Source: Conexibacter woesei Iso977N
GTDB lineage: Bacteria > Actinomycetota > Thermoleophilia > Solirubrobacterales > Solirubrobacteraceae
Direction: 5' to 3'
DNA: 64,000 bases
NCBI RefSeq assembly: GCF_000424625.1
Contig: NZ_AUKG01000003.1
Span: 248,001 to 312,000, forward strand
Shown here: piece after piece, positions 26,918 to 36,459 of the stretch
Numbering within the stretch: position 1 is the first letter of the stretch
How the letters are laid out: every line of letters begins with the position of its first letter
Made by a program: the position numbers and the translations under genes
Notes under the pieces: generated by a model
Told to the model about the DNA's origin: nothing
The model's input: only the letters and a program-made list of their open reading frames with translations
The model's database searches: none

Positions 26918-28720
26918 TCAGGCCCACGCCGGGGCCTCCGCCTCGCGCGGCGCGGCGAACACCGTGGCGCCGGTGTCGGCGGCGCCGATCAGCGCGCGCA
27001 GGCCGCCGAACAGCTCGCGGCCGGTGCCGCTGCTGACATCGACGGTCGGTTGTGCGACAGGTCGCTCGGAGAGGTCGGCGGCGACGTCGAGCGTCCCGGC
27101 GACGGTGTCCAAGATGATGATGTCGCCGTCCTGGACGCGGGCCAGCGGCCCGCCCGCCGCCGCCTCGGGCGTGACGTGGATCGCCGAGGGGATCGTCCCG
27201 GAGGCGCCCGACATCCGGCCGTCGGTGACCAAGGCAACCTGATGGCCTCGGTCCTGGAGGACACCGAGCGCGGGCGTCAGCTTGTGCAGCTCGGGCATCC
27301 CGTTGGCCTTCGGGCCCTGGAAGCGCAGGACCGCGACGAGGTCGGCGCCGTCGAGGTCGCCGTCGTCGAAGGCCTTCAGGAACGCGGCCTGGGAGTCGAA
27401 GACGCGCGCGGGCGCCTCGACGCGGCGGCGCTCCGGCGGCAGGGCGGACACCTTGGTCACCGCCCGGCCGGCGCTGCCGTCGACCACCCGGATGCCGCCG
27501 TCGGGCGCGAACGGCTCCGTGGCGGCGCGCAGCACCTCGGGGTCGCCCGTCTGCGCGGGCGCGCCGGCGGCGTAGGCGCTGAGCCCGGGGCCGACGATCG
27601 TGTTGACATCCTCGTGCAGGAGACCCGCGGCGAGCAGCTCCTGGATCAGGAAGCGCGTCCCGCCCGCGGCGTGGAAGTGGTTGACGTCGGCCGCGCCGTT
27701 GGGGTAGATCCGGGCGAGCAGCGGGACGACGGCCGACAGCGCGTCGAAGTCGTCCCACGTCAGCGCGATCCCGGCGGCCGCGGCGATCGCGGGCAGGTGC
27801 ATGGTGTGGTTGGTCGAGCCGCCCGTGGCCAGCAGCGCGACGACGCCGTTGACGATCGCGCGCTCGTCGACCACGTCGCACAGGGGCATGTAGTCGTCGC
27901 CGAGCGCGGTCCGGGTTGTGATGGTGGTTGCCACCGCGGCGGTCAGCGCGTCGCGCTCGGGCGTGCCCGGGTTGACGAACGCCGCGCCGGGGACGTGCAG
28001 GCCCATCGCCTCGACCACCAGCTGATTGCTGTTGGCCGTCCCGTAGAACGTGCACGTGCCGGCCGAGTGGTAGGACGCGGCCTCGGCGTCCTGCAGCTCC
28101 TCGAACGTCGCGTCGCCCGCGGCGTAGCGGCGGCGCACGGCGCTCTTCTCGCGGTTCGGGAGCCCGGACGCCATCGGCCCGGCGGGGACGAGCGCGATCG
28201 GCAGGTGGCCGAAGGTCAGCGCGCCGATCAGCAGGCCGGGGACGATCTTGTCGCAGATGCCCAGCAGCAGCGCGCCGTCGAACATGTCATGCGAGAGCGC
28301 GATCGCCGTCGACATCGCGATGACGTCGCGGGAGAGCAGCGACAGCTCCATCCCGGCACGGCCCTGCGTGATCCCGTCGCACATCGCGGGCACGCCGCCC
28401 GCGACCTGCGCGACGCCGCCCGCCTGGCGGACCGCCTGCTTGAGCAAGGTGGGGTACTTGCCGTAGGGCTGGTGCGCCGACAGCATGTCGTTGTAGGCGT
28501 TGACGATCGCCACGTTCGGCCGGACCGCGCCGCGCAGGTACGCCTTCTCCTCCGCACCGCACGCGGCGGCGCCGTGGGCGAAGTTCGCGCACCCGAGGTC
28601 CCCGCGCGCCGGGCCTTCCAGCCGCGCGGCGGCCATGCGCGCCAGATACGCGGAGCGCGACTCAGCGCTCCGCGAAGCAACGCGTTCGGTGACCTCGGCG
28701 AGAACGGGATGGATCGACAC
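26918..28720 (-). CDS. edd: Phosphogluconate dehydratase
   Basis: Dehydrates 6-phosphogluconate to KDPG, the first committed Entner-Doudoroff step. The 600-residue protein matches the IlvD/Edd family in length. Visible blocks are SYNDM-like [24 protein letters not shown] and GICDKIVPG, which hold iron-sulfur ligand Cys residues, [26 protein letters not shown] and [17 protein letters not shown] start at 28720 aligns with the known N-terminus; an ATG 36 bases upstream is possible. First gene of the operon edd-eda-ROK-aldolase. Confidence 0.94.
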   Translation of the reverse strand: MSIHPVLAEVTERVASRSAESRSAYLARMAAARLEGPARGDLGCANFAHGAAACGAEEKAYLRGAVRPNVAIVNAYNDMLSAHQPYGKYPTLLKQAVRQAGGVAQVAGGVPAMCDGITQGRAGMELSLLSRDVIAMSTAIALSHDMFDGALLLGICDKIVPGLLIGALTFGHLPIALVPAGPMASGLPNREKSAVRRRYAAGDATFEELQDAEAASYHSAGTCTFYGTANSNQLVVEAMGLHVPGAAFVNPGTPERDALTAAVATTITTRTALGDDYMPLCDVVDERAIVNGVVALLATGGSTNHTMHLPAIAAAAGIALTWDDFDALSAVVPLLARIYPNGAADVNHFHAAGGTRFLIQELLAAGLLHEDVNTIVGPGLSAYAAGAPAQTGDPEVLRAATEPFAPDGGIRVVDGSAGRAVTKVSALPPERRRVEAPARVFDSQAAFLKAFDDGDLDGADLVAVLRFQGPKANGMPELHKLTPALGVLQDRGHQVALVTDGRMSGASGTIPSAIHVTPEAAAGGPLARVQDGDIIILDTVAGTLDVAADLSERPVAQPTVDVSSGTGRELFGGLRALIGAADTGATVFAAPREAEAPAWA

Positions 28721-28822
28721 GCCGCGGACGATGCGCGCCCACGCCGCGCCCCGCAAGGCGCGCCGCCCCGAACGACACCCGGTCGGGGGCGCCCGTGTGG
28801 GCTACTTAGGCGGCGAGAGACG

Positions 28823-28840
28823 GCGGCTGCGCGCAGCCGC
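28823..28840 (-). terminator. Hairpin downstream of the winged-helix gene
   Basis: An 18-bp perfect palindrome (arm GCGGCTGCG) lies 12 bases after the stop of the gene at 28852-29337 and before edd. There is no T-run, as is common for terminators of this GC content. Confidence 0.4.
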
Positions 28841-28851
28841 GGGCGTCGTCC

Positions 28852-29337
28852 CTAGGCGCGCGCGACGAAGGGCACGCGGACGCCCTCGTCGTAGGCCTCG
28901 AGCTCGCCGCCGCGCTTGAGGCGGTTGATCGTCGCTGCGACGATCGTGCGCTTGATGCCGGTGATCTCGGCGATCTCGGGCGCGGAGATGCCGGGGCGCT
29001 CGAGGATCGTCTGGAGGATCAGCTGCTTGTTGGCGCCCTGGGGCGCGCGGCCGTCGCGGCCGCGCTTGGTGCCGCGGCGGCCGCGGCGGATCATCGGGCG
29101 CGGGACGGCGCCGATCGCGTCGCCGCCGGCCGAGGCGTGGCCGAGCAGGACGGTCAGGTCCGGCGTCACGGTGTCCTGGCCGCTGGCCTCCAGCGTCTCG
29201 ACGACCTCGCGCAGGCGGCGCAGGCGCTCCAGCTCCATCGCGACGGGCTCGAGCTCGGCCATGCGCGCGTCGATCGTCTCACGGATCTGGGTGAGCACCG
29301 TTCCGGCGTCGGTGTTCGGGACGGGAGCGACGGCCAT
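28852..29337 (-). CDS. Coiled-coil / winged-helix DNA-binding protein
   Basis: A 161-residue protein. The N-terminal 60 residues are heptad-rich (IDARMAELEPVAMELERLRRL). A basic stretch, RRGRRGTKRGRDGR, follows. The C-terminal 60 residues form a helix-turn-helix: LILQTILERPGISAPEIAEI then GIKRTIVAATINRLKRGGEL. It is probably a DNA-associated regulator that dimerises through the coiled coil. The target is unknown. It follows the sigma/anti-sigma genes on the same strand, and the direct repeat at 29381-29397 lies in its promoter region. Confidence 0.7.
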   Translation of the reverse strand: MAVAPVPNTDAGTVLTQIRETIDARMAELEPVAMELERLRRLREVVETLEASGQDTVTPDLTVLLGHASAGGDAIGAVPRPMIRRGRRGTKRGRDGRAPQGANKQLILQTILERPGISAPEIAEITGIKRTIVAATINRLKRGGELEAYDEGVRVPFVARA

Positions 29338-29380
29338 GCCTGCGCAGTATGAGGCATGGCCGTGCGGAACGCTTCAGCGT

Positions 29381-29397
29381 GTTCACGGTTTGTTCAC
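29381..29397 (-). promoter_or_regulatory. Pho-box-like direct repeat (GTTCAC x2, 11-base period)
   Basis: GTTCAC at 29381-29386 and again at 29392-29397, exactly 11 bases apart. It overlaps the end of the anti-sigma-like gene and lies about 45-60 bases upstream of the winged-helix gene. Actinobacterial PhoP boxes are 11-base direct repeats with a GTTCAC core; the assignment is inference. Confidence 0.45.
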
Positions 29398-30120
29398 AGC
29401 CGGACCGGTGAGTGTTCCGGCGCGCGCCATCGCGGCGTGGCAGGAGGCGGCGGTCCCGAGCGAGCAGTCGGCGACGGGCCTCCCGTCCGGCAGCGGCGCC
29501 AGCACCGCGGCGGTCGGGCGGCGGCGGTCCGGCTCGGTCGGGAGCGTGGTGGCGAACCAGCGGGTGTCGCCGGCGCCGGCCGCGCGGGTGGCGACGGTCG
29601 CCGCGTGGCCGTCGGCGTTGACCTTGACCTGCGCGACGCCGCCGCCCGTCACGCCCGCGACCACGCGGCCGGACGGGGTGAGCGCGCTCAGCGCGGCGAC
29701 CGCGTCGGGCCGGTCCGGCGCGCGGGTGCAGTGCGTCGCGACGCCGCCGCTGTAGGTGATGTCCAGGCACAGGCGCCCGTGGTAGCGGCGCAGCGTCGCG
29801 CCGCGGGCGTGGTCGGTGCGCAGGACGACCGACGCGTTCGGCGACGGCCGGCTCGACACCACCGACTTGGCCGCCAGCGCGCTCGCGCCGACGACGCCGA
29901 TCAGCGCGCCGACGAGCGCGGCGCGGCGCGCGATGCGCCGTCCGGTCCGGAGGTGCTCGGCGCCGCGGCGGCGCCGCCGCACGGGTGCCGCCGCGGGCAC
30001 GAGTGCGGGCGCGGGCGTCGGCCGCGCGTCCTCCTCCAGCCGCTCGGCGACCAGCCGCGCGAACTCGTCCTCCAGCTCGGTGAGGATCGGGAAGTCCGCG
30101 GGGTCGTAGCGCTCGCTCAT
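29383..30120 (-). CDS. Single-pass membrane protein, probable anti-sigma factor
   Basis: A 245-residue protein whose ATG overlaps the ECF sigma gene's stop (TGATG). The acidic N-terminus ([25 protein letters not shown]) is cytoplasmic, a basic patch follows ([19 protein letters not shown]), and one membrane helix follows that ([17 protein letters not shown], about 77-93). The rest would be extracytoplasmic. It lacks the HxxxCxxC zinc motif of ZAS anti-sigma factors. The anti-sigma role rests on gene position, topology and coupling. FtsH, encoded in the same operon, is a candidate protease for its turnover (inference). Confidence 0.65.
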   Translation of the reverse strand: MSERYDPADFPILTELEDEFARLVAERLEEDARPTPAPALVPAAAPVRRRRRGAEHLRTGRRIARRAALVGALIGVVGASALAAKSVVSSRPSPNASVVLRTDHARGATLRRYHGRLCLDITYSGGVATHCTRAPDRPDAVAALSALTPSGRVVAGVTGGGVAQVKVNADGHAATVATRAAGAGDTRWFATTLPTEPDRRRPTAAVLAPLPDGRPVADCSLGTAASCHAAMARAGTLTGPAVNKP

Positions 30121-30671
30121 CAGGACGCCTTCCATGCTGTGTGCTGCCTGCGGATCCGGCCGGCGAGGACGCGCAGGCCGCGCGACACGCTCGTGCGCGC
30201 GCCGGACGGCGTGATGTCCAGGCGCTCGGCGATCTCCGCGTAGGTCATGTCCTCCAGGACGCGCATCGCGACGGCGTCGCGCTGGTCGGGCGGCAGGTCC
30301 GCCATCCCGGCGGCGACCGCGCCGCGCAGCTCCTGGATCCCGGAGAGCTCCTCGATCCGCTCGATCTCGCGGTCGGTCAGCGCGCGCCGCTCGCGGCCGA
30401 GCAGGAGCGCGCCCCTGCGCCCGGACTCCTCGCGGCGCTCGTGGTCGCGCAGCAGCGAGCGCGCGATCGACCAGAGCCAGCCGGACAGCTCCTCGTCGCT
30501 GGAGCCGCGGTACTGCGCGCGGCGCTCCAGCACGACCGTGAACACGTCGGAGGTCAGGTCGGTCGCCAGCTCCGCGTCGTGGACGCGCCGCTGGAAGAAC
30601 ACCAACAACGACGCGGCCGACCTCCGGTAGAGCCTGAGGAAGTCATCCTCGGTGAGCGGCGGCGCGGTCAG
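30120..30671 (-). CDS. ECF-type RNA polymerase sigma factor
   Basis: A 183-residue sigma-70-family protein. Region 2: [19 protein letters not shown], then [15 protein letters not shown] and [20 protein letters not shown]. Region 4: [18 protein letters not shown], then [20 protein letters not shown]. No ATG, GTG or TTG stands in the right place. The best start is CTG at 30671, which overlaps the ftsH stop as CTGA; an initiation site inside ftsH is the alternative. The 3' end overlaps the anti-sigma-like gene by one base. It probably activates its own operon under envelope or protein stress (inference). Confidence 0.85.
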   Translation of the reverse strand: MTAPPLTEDDFLRLYRRSAASLLVFFQRRVHDAELATDLTSDVFTVVLERRAQYRGSSDEELSGWLWSIARSLLRDHERREESGRRGALLLGRERRALTDREIERIEELSGIQELRGAVAAGMADLPPDQRDAVAMRVLEDMTYAEIAERLDITPSGARTSVSRGLRVLAGRIRRQHTAWKAS

Positions 30672-32662
30672 CGCGGGTCTCCGCTCCCCCGCCGCCGCAC
30701 GTCCACCTCGCGCTCGGCCGGCGGAAGGCTCTGGAGGTCGACCGGCTGGACCGTCGAGAGGACCGCGTCGAGCGCGACGCCGGACAGCGTCTCGTGCTCG
30801 ACCAGCGACCGCGCGGTCTCCTCGACCGCCGACCAGTTGCGCTGGAGCACCGCGCGGGCGCGGGCCTTGGCGTCCTCGACGATCCGCTCGGTCTCCTCGT
30901 CGATGATGTCGAGCGTGTGCGGGCCGACCGTGCCGATGTCCTGCAGCGCGGCGCCGAGGAAGACCTCGCCGCCGGCCTCGCCGATCGTGACCGAGCCCAG
31001 GCGCGGGCTCATGCCGAAGCTCGTGACCATCTGGCGCGCGAGCTTGGTCGCGGCGTGGAGGTCGTCGCTGGCGCCGGTCGAGCCCTCGCCGAACTCGATC
31101 AGCTCGGCGGCGGTGCCGGCCAGGATCGCGGTCAGGTGGCGCTCCAGGTCGGACTGCGTGTGCATCACGGCATCCCGATCGGTGAGCATGTGCGCGGCGG
31201 TGCCGAGCTGGCGGCCACGCGCGACGATCGACAGCTTCTGGGCCGAGACCGACTGGCCGATCGCGCGGGTCGTGACCGCGTGGCCGGCCTCGTGGACGGC
31301 GATCGTCCACTGCTCCTCGGCGGTCAGGACGTGCTTCTTGGCGGGGCCGGCGACGACGCGGTCGATCGCCTCCTCCAGCGTGGCCTGGTCGATCTCCACG
31401 CGGCCTTCGCGAACGGTGAGCAGTGCCGCTTCGTTGACGAGGTTGGCGATCTCGGCGCCGGAGAAGCCGGGGCAGAGGCGCGCGATCTGCGCGAGGTCGA
31501 CGTCGGGGGCGAACGAGCGCCCGCGCGCGTGGAGCTGGAGGATCTCGAAGCGGCCGTGGGCGTCCGGGTTGTCGACGACGACCTGGCGGTCGAAGCGGCC
31601 GGGGCGCAGCAGTGCGGGGTCGAGGATGTCCGGGCGGTTGGTGGCGCCCATGACGACGACGCCGGCGTCGCCGCCGAAGCCGTCCATCTCGACCAGCAGC
31701 TGGTTGAGCGTCTGCTCGCGCTCGTCGTTGCCCTGGCCGACGCCGGCGCCGCGCTTGCGGCCGGCGGCGTCGAGCTCGTCGATGAAGATGATCGCCGGCG
31801 CGTTCTTGCGGGCGATGGCGAAGAGCGAGCGGATGCGCGCCGCGCCGACGCCGACCAGGGACTCCACGAACTCGGCGCCGGAGGCCGAGTAGAACGTGGC
31901 GTCGGCCTCGCCCGCGGTGGCGCGCGCGAGCAGCGTCTTGCCGGTGCCGGGAGGGCCGACGAGCAGGACGCCCTTGGGCGCGGCGGCGCCCATGGTGAGG
32001 TACTTGCTCGGGTCGTCGAGGAAGTCGCGGATCTCGCGCAGCTCGGCGACCGCCTCGCCCGCGCCGGCGACGGAGTCGAACGTGATCGGCGCCCTGCCCT
32101 TCTTCTTCCTGCGGCCCTTGCCGCGGAAGTTCGAGAACGAGGCGATGCCGCCGGAGCCGTCGCCGGTGAAGCGCGTGAAGAACGCGAACAGGCAGACGAG
32201 GAGCAGGATCGGGATCAGGAACTGGACGACGATCGCGGTCGCGGGCTTGGACGACTGCTGGTCGATCGAGACCTGCGCGCCGCCGGTCGTCAGGTTCCTG
32301 TAGATGGTCGCCGTGGCCGCGTCGCTCGACGGGTAGTTGGCGTAGATCTGCAGGCCGGTGTCGGTGTGCGCGACGACCTGGTGGTCGTGGTCGAGCAGGA
32401 CGGCGGACTGCAGGCGCTGCGCGGTCGCGAGCGAGGTGAGGTTGGAGAGCGCGACCCTCTTGCCCTGGGCCTGCGGGCCGAGCGAGCCGAGCAGGGAGAA
32501 GAACGTGATCGCCAGCGCGATCGCGGCGAGGAGGAGGAACGTGGACAGCGGGTCGCGCGTGAGGATGCGGCCGACCGCGGCTCCCGCGTCCTTGGCGCTG
32601 GTCGCGGCCGCGCGCAGCGGGGACCTGCTTCCGTAGGACTGGGTGAGGCGGGGATTCGACAT
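30668..32662 (-). CDS. ftsH: ATP-dependent zinc metalloprotease FtsH
   Basis: Membrane-bound AAA+ protease of 664 residues. Membrane helix 1 is at about 37-57 ([20 protein letters not shown]), a short outside domain follows, and helix 2 is [19 protein letters not shown]. The AAA domain has Walker A GPPGTGKT (about 233), Walker [10 protein letters not shown] and the second region of homology [18 protein letters not shown]. The protease site is HEAGH (about 455) with the third zinc ligand in [11 protein letters not shown]. Start at MSNPRLTQ; a GTG nine bases upstream is possible. First gene of an operon with the sigma and anti-sigma-like genes, which is unusual for ftsH. Confidence 0.94.
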   Translation of the reverse strand: MSNPRLTQSYGSRSPLRAAATSAKDAGAAVGRILTRDPLSTFLLLAAIALAITFFSLLGSLGPQAQGKRVALSNLTSLATAQRLQSAVLLDHDHQVVAHTDTGLQIYANYPSSDAATATIYRNLTTGGAQVSIDQQSSKPATAIVVQFLIPILLLVCLFAFFTRFTGDGSGGIASFSNFRGKGRRKKKGRAPITFDSVAGAGEAVAELREIRDFLDDPSKYLTMGAAAPKGVLLVGPPGTGKTLLARATAGEADATFYSASGAEFVESLVGVGAARIRSLFAIARKNAPAIIFIDELDAAGRKRGAGVGQGNDEREQTLNQLLVEMDGFGGDAGVVVMGATNRPDILDPALLRPGRFDRQVVVDNPDAHGRFEILQLHARGRSFAPDVDLAQIARLCPGFSGAEIANLVNEAALLTVREGRVEIDQATLEEAIDRVVAGPAKKHVLTAEEQWTIAVHEAGHAVTTRAIGQSVSAQKLSIVARGRQLGTAAHMLTDRDAVMHTQSDLERHLTAILAGTAAELIEFGEGSTGASDDLHAATKLARQMVTSFGMSPRLGSVTIGEAGGEVFLGAALQDIGTVGPHTLDIIDEETERIVEDAKARARAVLQRNWSAVEETARSLVEHETLSGVALDAVLSTVQPVDLQSLPPAEREVDVRRRGSGDPR

Positions 32663-32696
32663 TCGGGACACGATCACGGCTCCGGAGCGGGCGGGT

Positions 32697-32774
32697 GTGA
32701 ACAGTTCGGGAACTCTGGTCGCCGTCGTGTGAACACCGGGACGGCCGCTCGTGGACCGGGCGGACATGTTCACC
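32697..32774. promoter_or_regulatory. Pho-box-like repeats between ftsH and the binding-protein gene
   Basis: GTGAAC at 32697-32702 and GGGAAC at 32708-32713 are 11 bases apart and continue as TCTGG, as at 33889-33905. A further GTGAAC (32729-32734) and an inverted GTTCACC (32768-32774) follow. The cluster sits in the divergent gap before 32818 and could serve either gene. Confidence 0.45.
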
Positions 32775-32817
32775 GCTCGGCGACATCATCGGCGGTGCGC
32801 GACCTAGACTCGCCGGG

Positions 32818-33834
32818 GTGTCTCGGCAGTCGCGCATAGGACGTGCGCTCTGGCCCGCGTTGCTGGCGGTGGTCGTCGCCCACGCGGTCTCGGATCTGCT
32901 GCACCATCCGTTCCTGGGGGACACCGGCGACGCCGCGATCGTCGACGCGCACCTGACGCTGTGGGTGCCGGGGACCGAGGCGGGCGGGCCGAGCGAGGCG
33001 GTCGCGCGAGATGCCGCCGCGTCGCTGCAGCTGACGGGGCGGCCGGCGACCGTGAAGCTGCGCGCGGGCGGCGCGGCGGGCGCGGTGTCGGGCTTCCTCG
33101 ACGACCTCGACGGGGCGAGTGATCCCGCGCCGCGGCCGAGCGACCTGCTGGTCGTGTCGTCGGCGACCGTGGCGGATCTCGCGCGCGGCCGGGCGCAGGC
33201 GCTGTTCGGCTCCGACGCCGTCGCCGCGCGGGAGGCCGAGGATGCGCTGCGGCGGGCGCGGCCGCTGGCGGTGCTGGCGTCGGACCGGCTGGTGCTGGCG
33301 GTGCGCCTCAGGTCGAGGCTGCGCTCGGGCGCGCAGCTGGTCGGCGACCTGCGCGACCGGCCGCACGGGCACCTGTTCGCGGTCGAGGGCGACGCGTGGA
33401 CGAAGACGCAGCTCGGGCGGCTGGTGCAGCGCGCGGGCGTGCCGGGACACGTGCCCTACCGCGCGTACCCGAGCGGCGGCGAGGCGGCGCTGGGGCTGGA
33501 GTCCGGCGACGCCGACGTGGTGCTGGCGCCCGCGAGCGCGCTGCGCGGGGAGATCGCCGCGGGGCGGGTGCGGGCGCTGTCGTGGCCGCGCGGCGCGGGC
33601 GCCGCGCCGCGGGCGTGGACGGCCGTGCTCGAGGCGCCGGGCCTGCGCCCGGACCAGCACGCGCGGTTGAAGGACGAGCTCGCGCGGTTGAGCGCCGACG
33701 CGCACTGGCGGGCGTCGCTGCGCGCTCAGGGACGCGATGTGTCCGTGCGCGCCGTACCGCGCGACTTCCTCGCGCGACGGCTCGACGACGCGGCCTGGCT
33801 GCAGCGCGTCACGGCGCGCCTGTCGACCGACTGA
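32818..33834 (+). CDS. Exported TctC-like substrate-binding protein (orphan)
   Basis: A 338-residue protein with an N-terminal hydrophobic segment (ALWPALLAVVVAHAV), either a signal peptide or an anchor. The body resembles the tripartite tricarboxylate transporter receptors: a first strand LTLWVPGTEAGGPSEAVARD, VKLRAGGAAGAVSGFLDDL, and late blocks YRAYPSGGEAALGLESGDADVVLAP and WTAVLEAPGLRPDQHARLKDEL. GTG start. No TctA/TctB permease genes are near, so it may be a sensor or an orphan receptor. Divergent from ftsH. Family assignment is moderate. Confidence 0.65.
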   Translation: MSRQSRIGRALWPALLAVVVAHAVSDLLHHPFLGDTGDAAIVDAHLTLWVPGTEAGGPSEAVARDAAASLQLTGRPATVKLRAGGAAGAVSGFLDDLDGASDPAPRPSDLLVVSSATVADLARGRAQALFGSDAVAAREAEDALRRARPLAVLASDRLVLAVRLRSRLRSGAQLVGDLRDRPHGHLFAVEGDAWTKTQLGRLVQRAGVPGHVPYRAYPSGGEAALGLESGDADVVLAPASALRGEIAAGRVRALSWPRGAGAAPRAWTAVLEAPGLRPDQHARLKDELARLSADAHWRASLRAQGRDVSVRAVPRDFLARRLDDAAWLQRVTARLSTD

Positions 33835-33835
33835 C

Positions 33836-33936
33836 GTTCACCGCGCGGGGCCAGTCCCTGCCATCTGGCCTGAAAAGGGCCGATACTCGTGAACATAGCG
33901 AAAACTCTGGTTGCAGCCGCACTGCTCTGAGTTCAC
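33836..33936 (+). promoter_or_regulatory. Leader region of the PstS-like gene with Pho-box-like repeat
   Basis: The 239-base gap before the PstS-like gene contains GTGAAC at 33889-33894 and GAAAAC at 33900-33905, 11 bases apart. Single GTTCAC cores lie at 33836 and 33931. The rest of the gap shows nothing else I can name except a ribosome site (AGGGAG) before the ATG at 34074. Confidence 0.5.
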
Positions 33937-34073
33937 TGTGCGTCCAGGTCGCACGACGGACGCGACCTGAAGGGGAAGGGCGGTCGCGAAGCTGTCAGGA
34001 AGGCAGCTCTGCTCCGCGCTGCCCGCGCACGCCCGTGCTCGGGTCCATCAACATCAGGGAGCATCAACAAACC

Positions 34074-35309
34074 ATGAAGTTGCGTACTAAGAAGGTCAGC
34101 GTGCTGGCCTTGGCTGCTACGGCTGCGATGGCCCTCAGCGGCATCGGCGCCGGCTCCGCCCACGCCTCGTTCACGCCGTGTGCCGGCAGCAACATCGCCG
34201 GTGAGGGTTCGTCGTTGCAGAGGTCGGCTCAGACCGCTTGGACGGCGGGCTTCAGGACCTCGGTCTGTGCGACGCCGACCGTGACCTACACGGCCACGAG
34301 CTCGGGGAGGTGCATGGACAAGTGGGGCGCCAGCGGTGGCGCGCTGCAGACCGCCGTGAACTACTGCGGCACCGACGATGCGCCGACCTCGACGCAGGTC
34401 ACCAACATCAACACCGCGACGGGCGCAGGCGTCCTCAGCATCCCGGTGACGCAGGCGGCGATCGCGATCGTCGTCAACCCGCCGGCGGGCTGCACGATCA
34501 CCGAGATCACTCCGGCCAACCTGGAGAGGGTCTTCAACGGCACGACGACCGCGTGGTCCTCGATCGCGACCGGCGGCAGCTGCACCGGCACGATCGACCG
34601 CGTCGTCCGCACCGATTCGTCGGGCACGAGCTACCAGCTCAAGCACTACCTGTTCAACCAGAACAGCAGCGCGGTGTGTGGGACCAGGACGTGGGCCGAC
34701 CTGCAGGCTTCGGCGGACAACACCAACTGGCCGTCCGCGTGCAACAGGACCGGCGTGCACTACTCGGAGTCGGGCTGCCCGTCGGCCTGCGCGGGTGCCG
34801 GCACGGGCTCGGGCGGCGGCGACGAGGCCAAGACGGTCTCGGCGAAGCCCGGCACGATCGGCTACGTGGCCCTCTCGGACGCTCGTTCGATCTACGTTGC
34901 CGGTGGCAACTACAGGTGGATCGGCATCAGGATCCCGGCGGAGTCGGCGACGTACGATCCCTCGAGCAACGGCCTGTCGACGACGGTCGCCAACTCGAAC
35001 TGCACGACCGCCTCGAGGTCGTACGCCAGCGGCACGTTCCCGCTGGCCACGGCCAGCTGGTCGGGCGTCTACCTGACCGATCACGGCAGCGGCTACCCGA
35101 TCTGCACGCTGACGTGGGACCTGGCGACCAACAACTACGCGGCCGGCTGGGGCTCCCCGGCGGGCGGCAGGATCGCCAACACCGTGTTCGACTACCTGAA
35201 CTACACGATCAGCACGGCGGGTGCCACGGCCAACAACAACAAGGACTACCAGAGGCTGCCCACCGACGTCAGGACTGCGGCGCAGTCCGGCGTCAACGCC
35301 ATCGGCTAG
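34074..35309 (+). CDS. Secreted PstS-like phosphate-binding protein, Cys-rich
   Basis: A 411-residue exported protein. Signal peptide: MKLRTKKVSVLALAATAAMA, cleaved near AHA-SF. The fold is that of PstS-type binding proteins: IAGEGSSLQ at the N-terminus, [46 protein letters not shown] and a late KPGTIGYVALSDA. It has about a dozen cysteines, far more than usual for PstS, and no lipobox, so it may be a disulphide-stabilised, freely secreted protein. No pstCAB or phoU lies beside it. Arg is almost always AGG. A Pho-box-like repeat precedes it and a strong terminator follows. Confidence 0.8.
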   Translation: MKLRTKKVSVLALAATAAMALSGIGAGSAHASFTPCAGSNIAGEGSSLQRSAQTAWTAGFRTSVCATPTVTYTATSSGRCMDKWGASGGALQTAVNYCGTDDAPTSTQVTNINTATGAGVLSIPVTQAAIAIVVNPPAGCTITEITPANLERVFNGTTTAWSSIATGGSCTGTIDRVVRTDSSGTSYQLKHYLFNQNSSAVCGTRTWADLQASADNTNWPSACNRTGVHYSESGCPSACAGAGTGSGGGDEAKTVSAKPGTIGYVALSDARSIYVAGGNYRWIGIRIPAESATYDPSSNGLSTTVANSNCTTASRSYASGTFPLATASWSGVYLTDHGSGYPICTLTWDLATNNYAAGWGSPAGGRIANTVFDYLNYTISTAGATANNNKDYQRLPTDVRTAAQSGVNAIG

Positions 35310-35319
35310 CTGCCCCTGG

Positions 35320-35340
35320 CCGGCGCGCCGTTGGCGCCGG
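35320..35340 (+). terminator. Hairpin after the PstS-like gene
   Basis: Arm CCGGCGC (35320-35326) and its complement at 35334-35340 with a 7-base loop, 10 bases after the stop codon. It precedes the stronger hairpin at 35357-35384. Confidence 0.5.
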
Positions 35341-35356
35341 TTGCGCTGAAACGCCT

Positions 35357-35384
35357 GCGGCCGGGTCCGAAAGTACCCGGCCGC
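35357..35384. terminator. Strong hairpin between convergent genes
   Basis: A 10-bp perfect stem (arm GCGGCCGGGT, 35357-35366) pairs with 35375-35384 around an 8-base loop. It stands between the convergent PstS-like and small secreted protein genes and can end transcription from both sides. Confidence 0.75.
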
Positions 35385-35405
35385 TTCGCGTCGTGGAGCG
35401 GTGCG

Positions 35406-36173
35406 TCAGGAGGGCGTGTGGCCGACGTACACGTTGTTCGTGATCGTCGCGGTGTTCGTGCCGGCCGGCGACGGCAGGCCGAGCTGCTTGTTGATGGCCT
35501 TCGTGACCGTCGCCGGGGCGACCGCCCCGCAGTTCGACGCGGCGGGCACGGCGTAGGCGTTGTCGACGTCGATGACGTCGTCGGACTCCAGGATCAGGCC
35601 GGCCGGGCGCGAGATCGAGCCCTGGTCGCCGAAGATCGGCTGGTTCGGCGGCGGCGGGTCGGTGATGTCGGTCGTCAGGTTCAGCGTGATCGGCGCAGCG
35701 GTCGAGCCGATGGCGCAGTTCGTGCCGAGCAGCGGGTTGGAGAACTTGATCCGGATCGGCGCCGTGAAGCTGAACGTCGAGTAGTCGTACGTGATGGCGC
35801 CGACCTGCTGGATCTGGGCGGTCAGCGTGTTGAGGCTGAACGGCAGACCCGTGCCGAACAGGTTGTTGGAGACGACGACCGGCGTGCCGGTCAGCGCGGG
35901 GCCCGACGCCGGCGGGACGAACGTGAACTGATGGGTGTCGGGGTCCTGGGCGACGCCGCCCTCGATCTTCACCGAGGTGCCGACGTTGACGCTGTTCCTG
36001 TTGGCGCCGATCGAGCCGCCGGTCGACTGGGCGACCAGGCAGGACGAGAGGTTGGGGGCGCCGACCGGGCAGCGGCTGAACGACGGGACGTCGGCGGAGG
36101 CCGTCGTCGCGCCGAGCGCCAGGACGCTGAGGGCGGTGAGCGCCGCGCCGAGGCGCGGGGTACAACGCTTCAT
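35406..36173 (-). CDS. Small secreted protein of unknown function
   Basis: A 255-residue exported protein with a clear signal peptide (LGAALTALSVLALGATTASA). The mature part is rich in Thr, Asn, Pro and beta-strand-like segments (TPVVVSNNLFGTGLPFSLNT, FTAPIRIKFSNPLLG), with a few Cys that may form disulphides, and a Pro run (DPPPPNQP). I recognise no family. It resembles surface or sheath proteins in composition. Convergent with the PstS-like gene, separated by the hairpin at 35357-35384. Its upstream region (36174-36459) has an AT-rich tract at 36244-36263 that may hold its promoter. Confidence 0.75.
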   Translation of the reverse strand: MKRCTPRLGAALTALSVLALGATTASADVPSFSRCPVGAPNLSSCLVAQSTGGSIGANRNSVNVGTSVKIEGGVAQDPDTHQFTFVPPASGPALTGTPVVVSNNLFGTGLPFSLNTLTAQIQQVGAITYDYSTFSFTAPIRIKFSNPLLGTNCAIGSTAAPITLNLTTDITDPPPPNQPIFGDQGSISRPAGLILESDDVIDVDNAYAVPAASNCGAVAPATVTKAINKQLGLPSPAGTNTATITNNVYVGHTPS

Positions 36174-36341
36174 GGAGTGCTCCTAGGGATGGGTTGGTAG
36201 TGGGACAGCGGCGCGGACCATAGGCGCCACATCGCCATTGCTCACCATAAAAATTCGTAACTAGGTGGGCGACATCCTGGTGACACCAAGGCGGCATCCG
36301 GACCCTCAGGCCCGGAGCGCTCGGCCATCCCCTACCGCTTG

Positions 36342-36358
36342 GTGAACATATCGATAAC
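36342..36358 (+). promoter_or_regulatory. Pho-box-like repeat before the PKD/propeller gene
   Basis: GTGAAC at 36342-36347 and GATAAC at 36353-36358, 11 bases apart, followed by TCC. A possible -10 box TATGTT lies at 36386-36391 and the ATG is at 36460. Confidence 0.5.
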
Positions 36359-36459
36359 TCCATTCCGCATGGGAACGCCGGCGAGTATGTTGCGACGCCG
36401 TACCCCCGGCCGCATGAGCCTCTGCCTGCGGCTGCGACGACTACAGGAGACGCTTGTCG

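Noticed and set aside
36278-36288. Short palindrome TGGTGACACCA upstream of the small secreted protein gene
   Set aside because: Only five paired bases; likely by chance at this density, and no second copy was seen.
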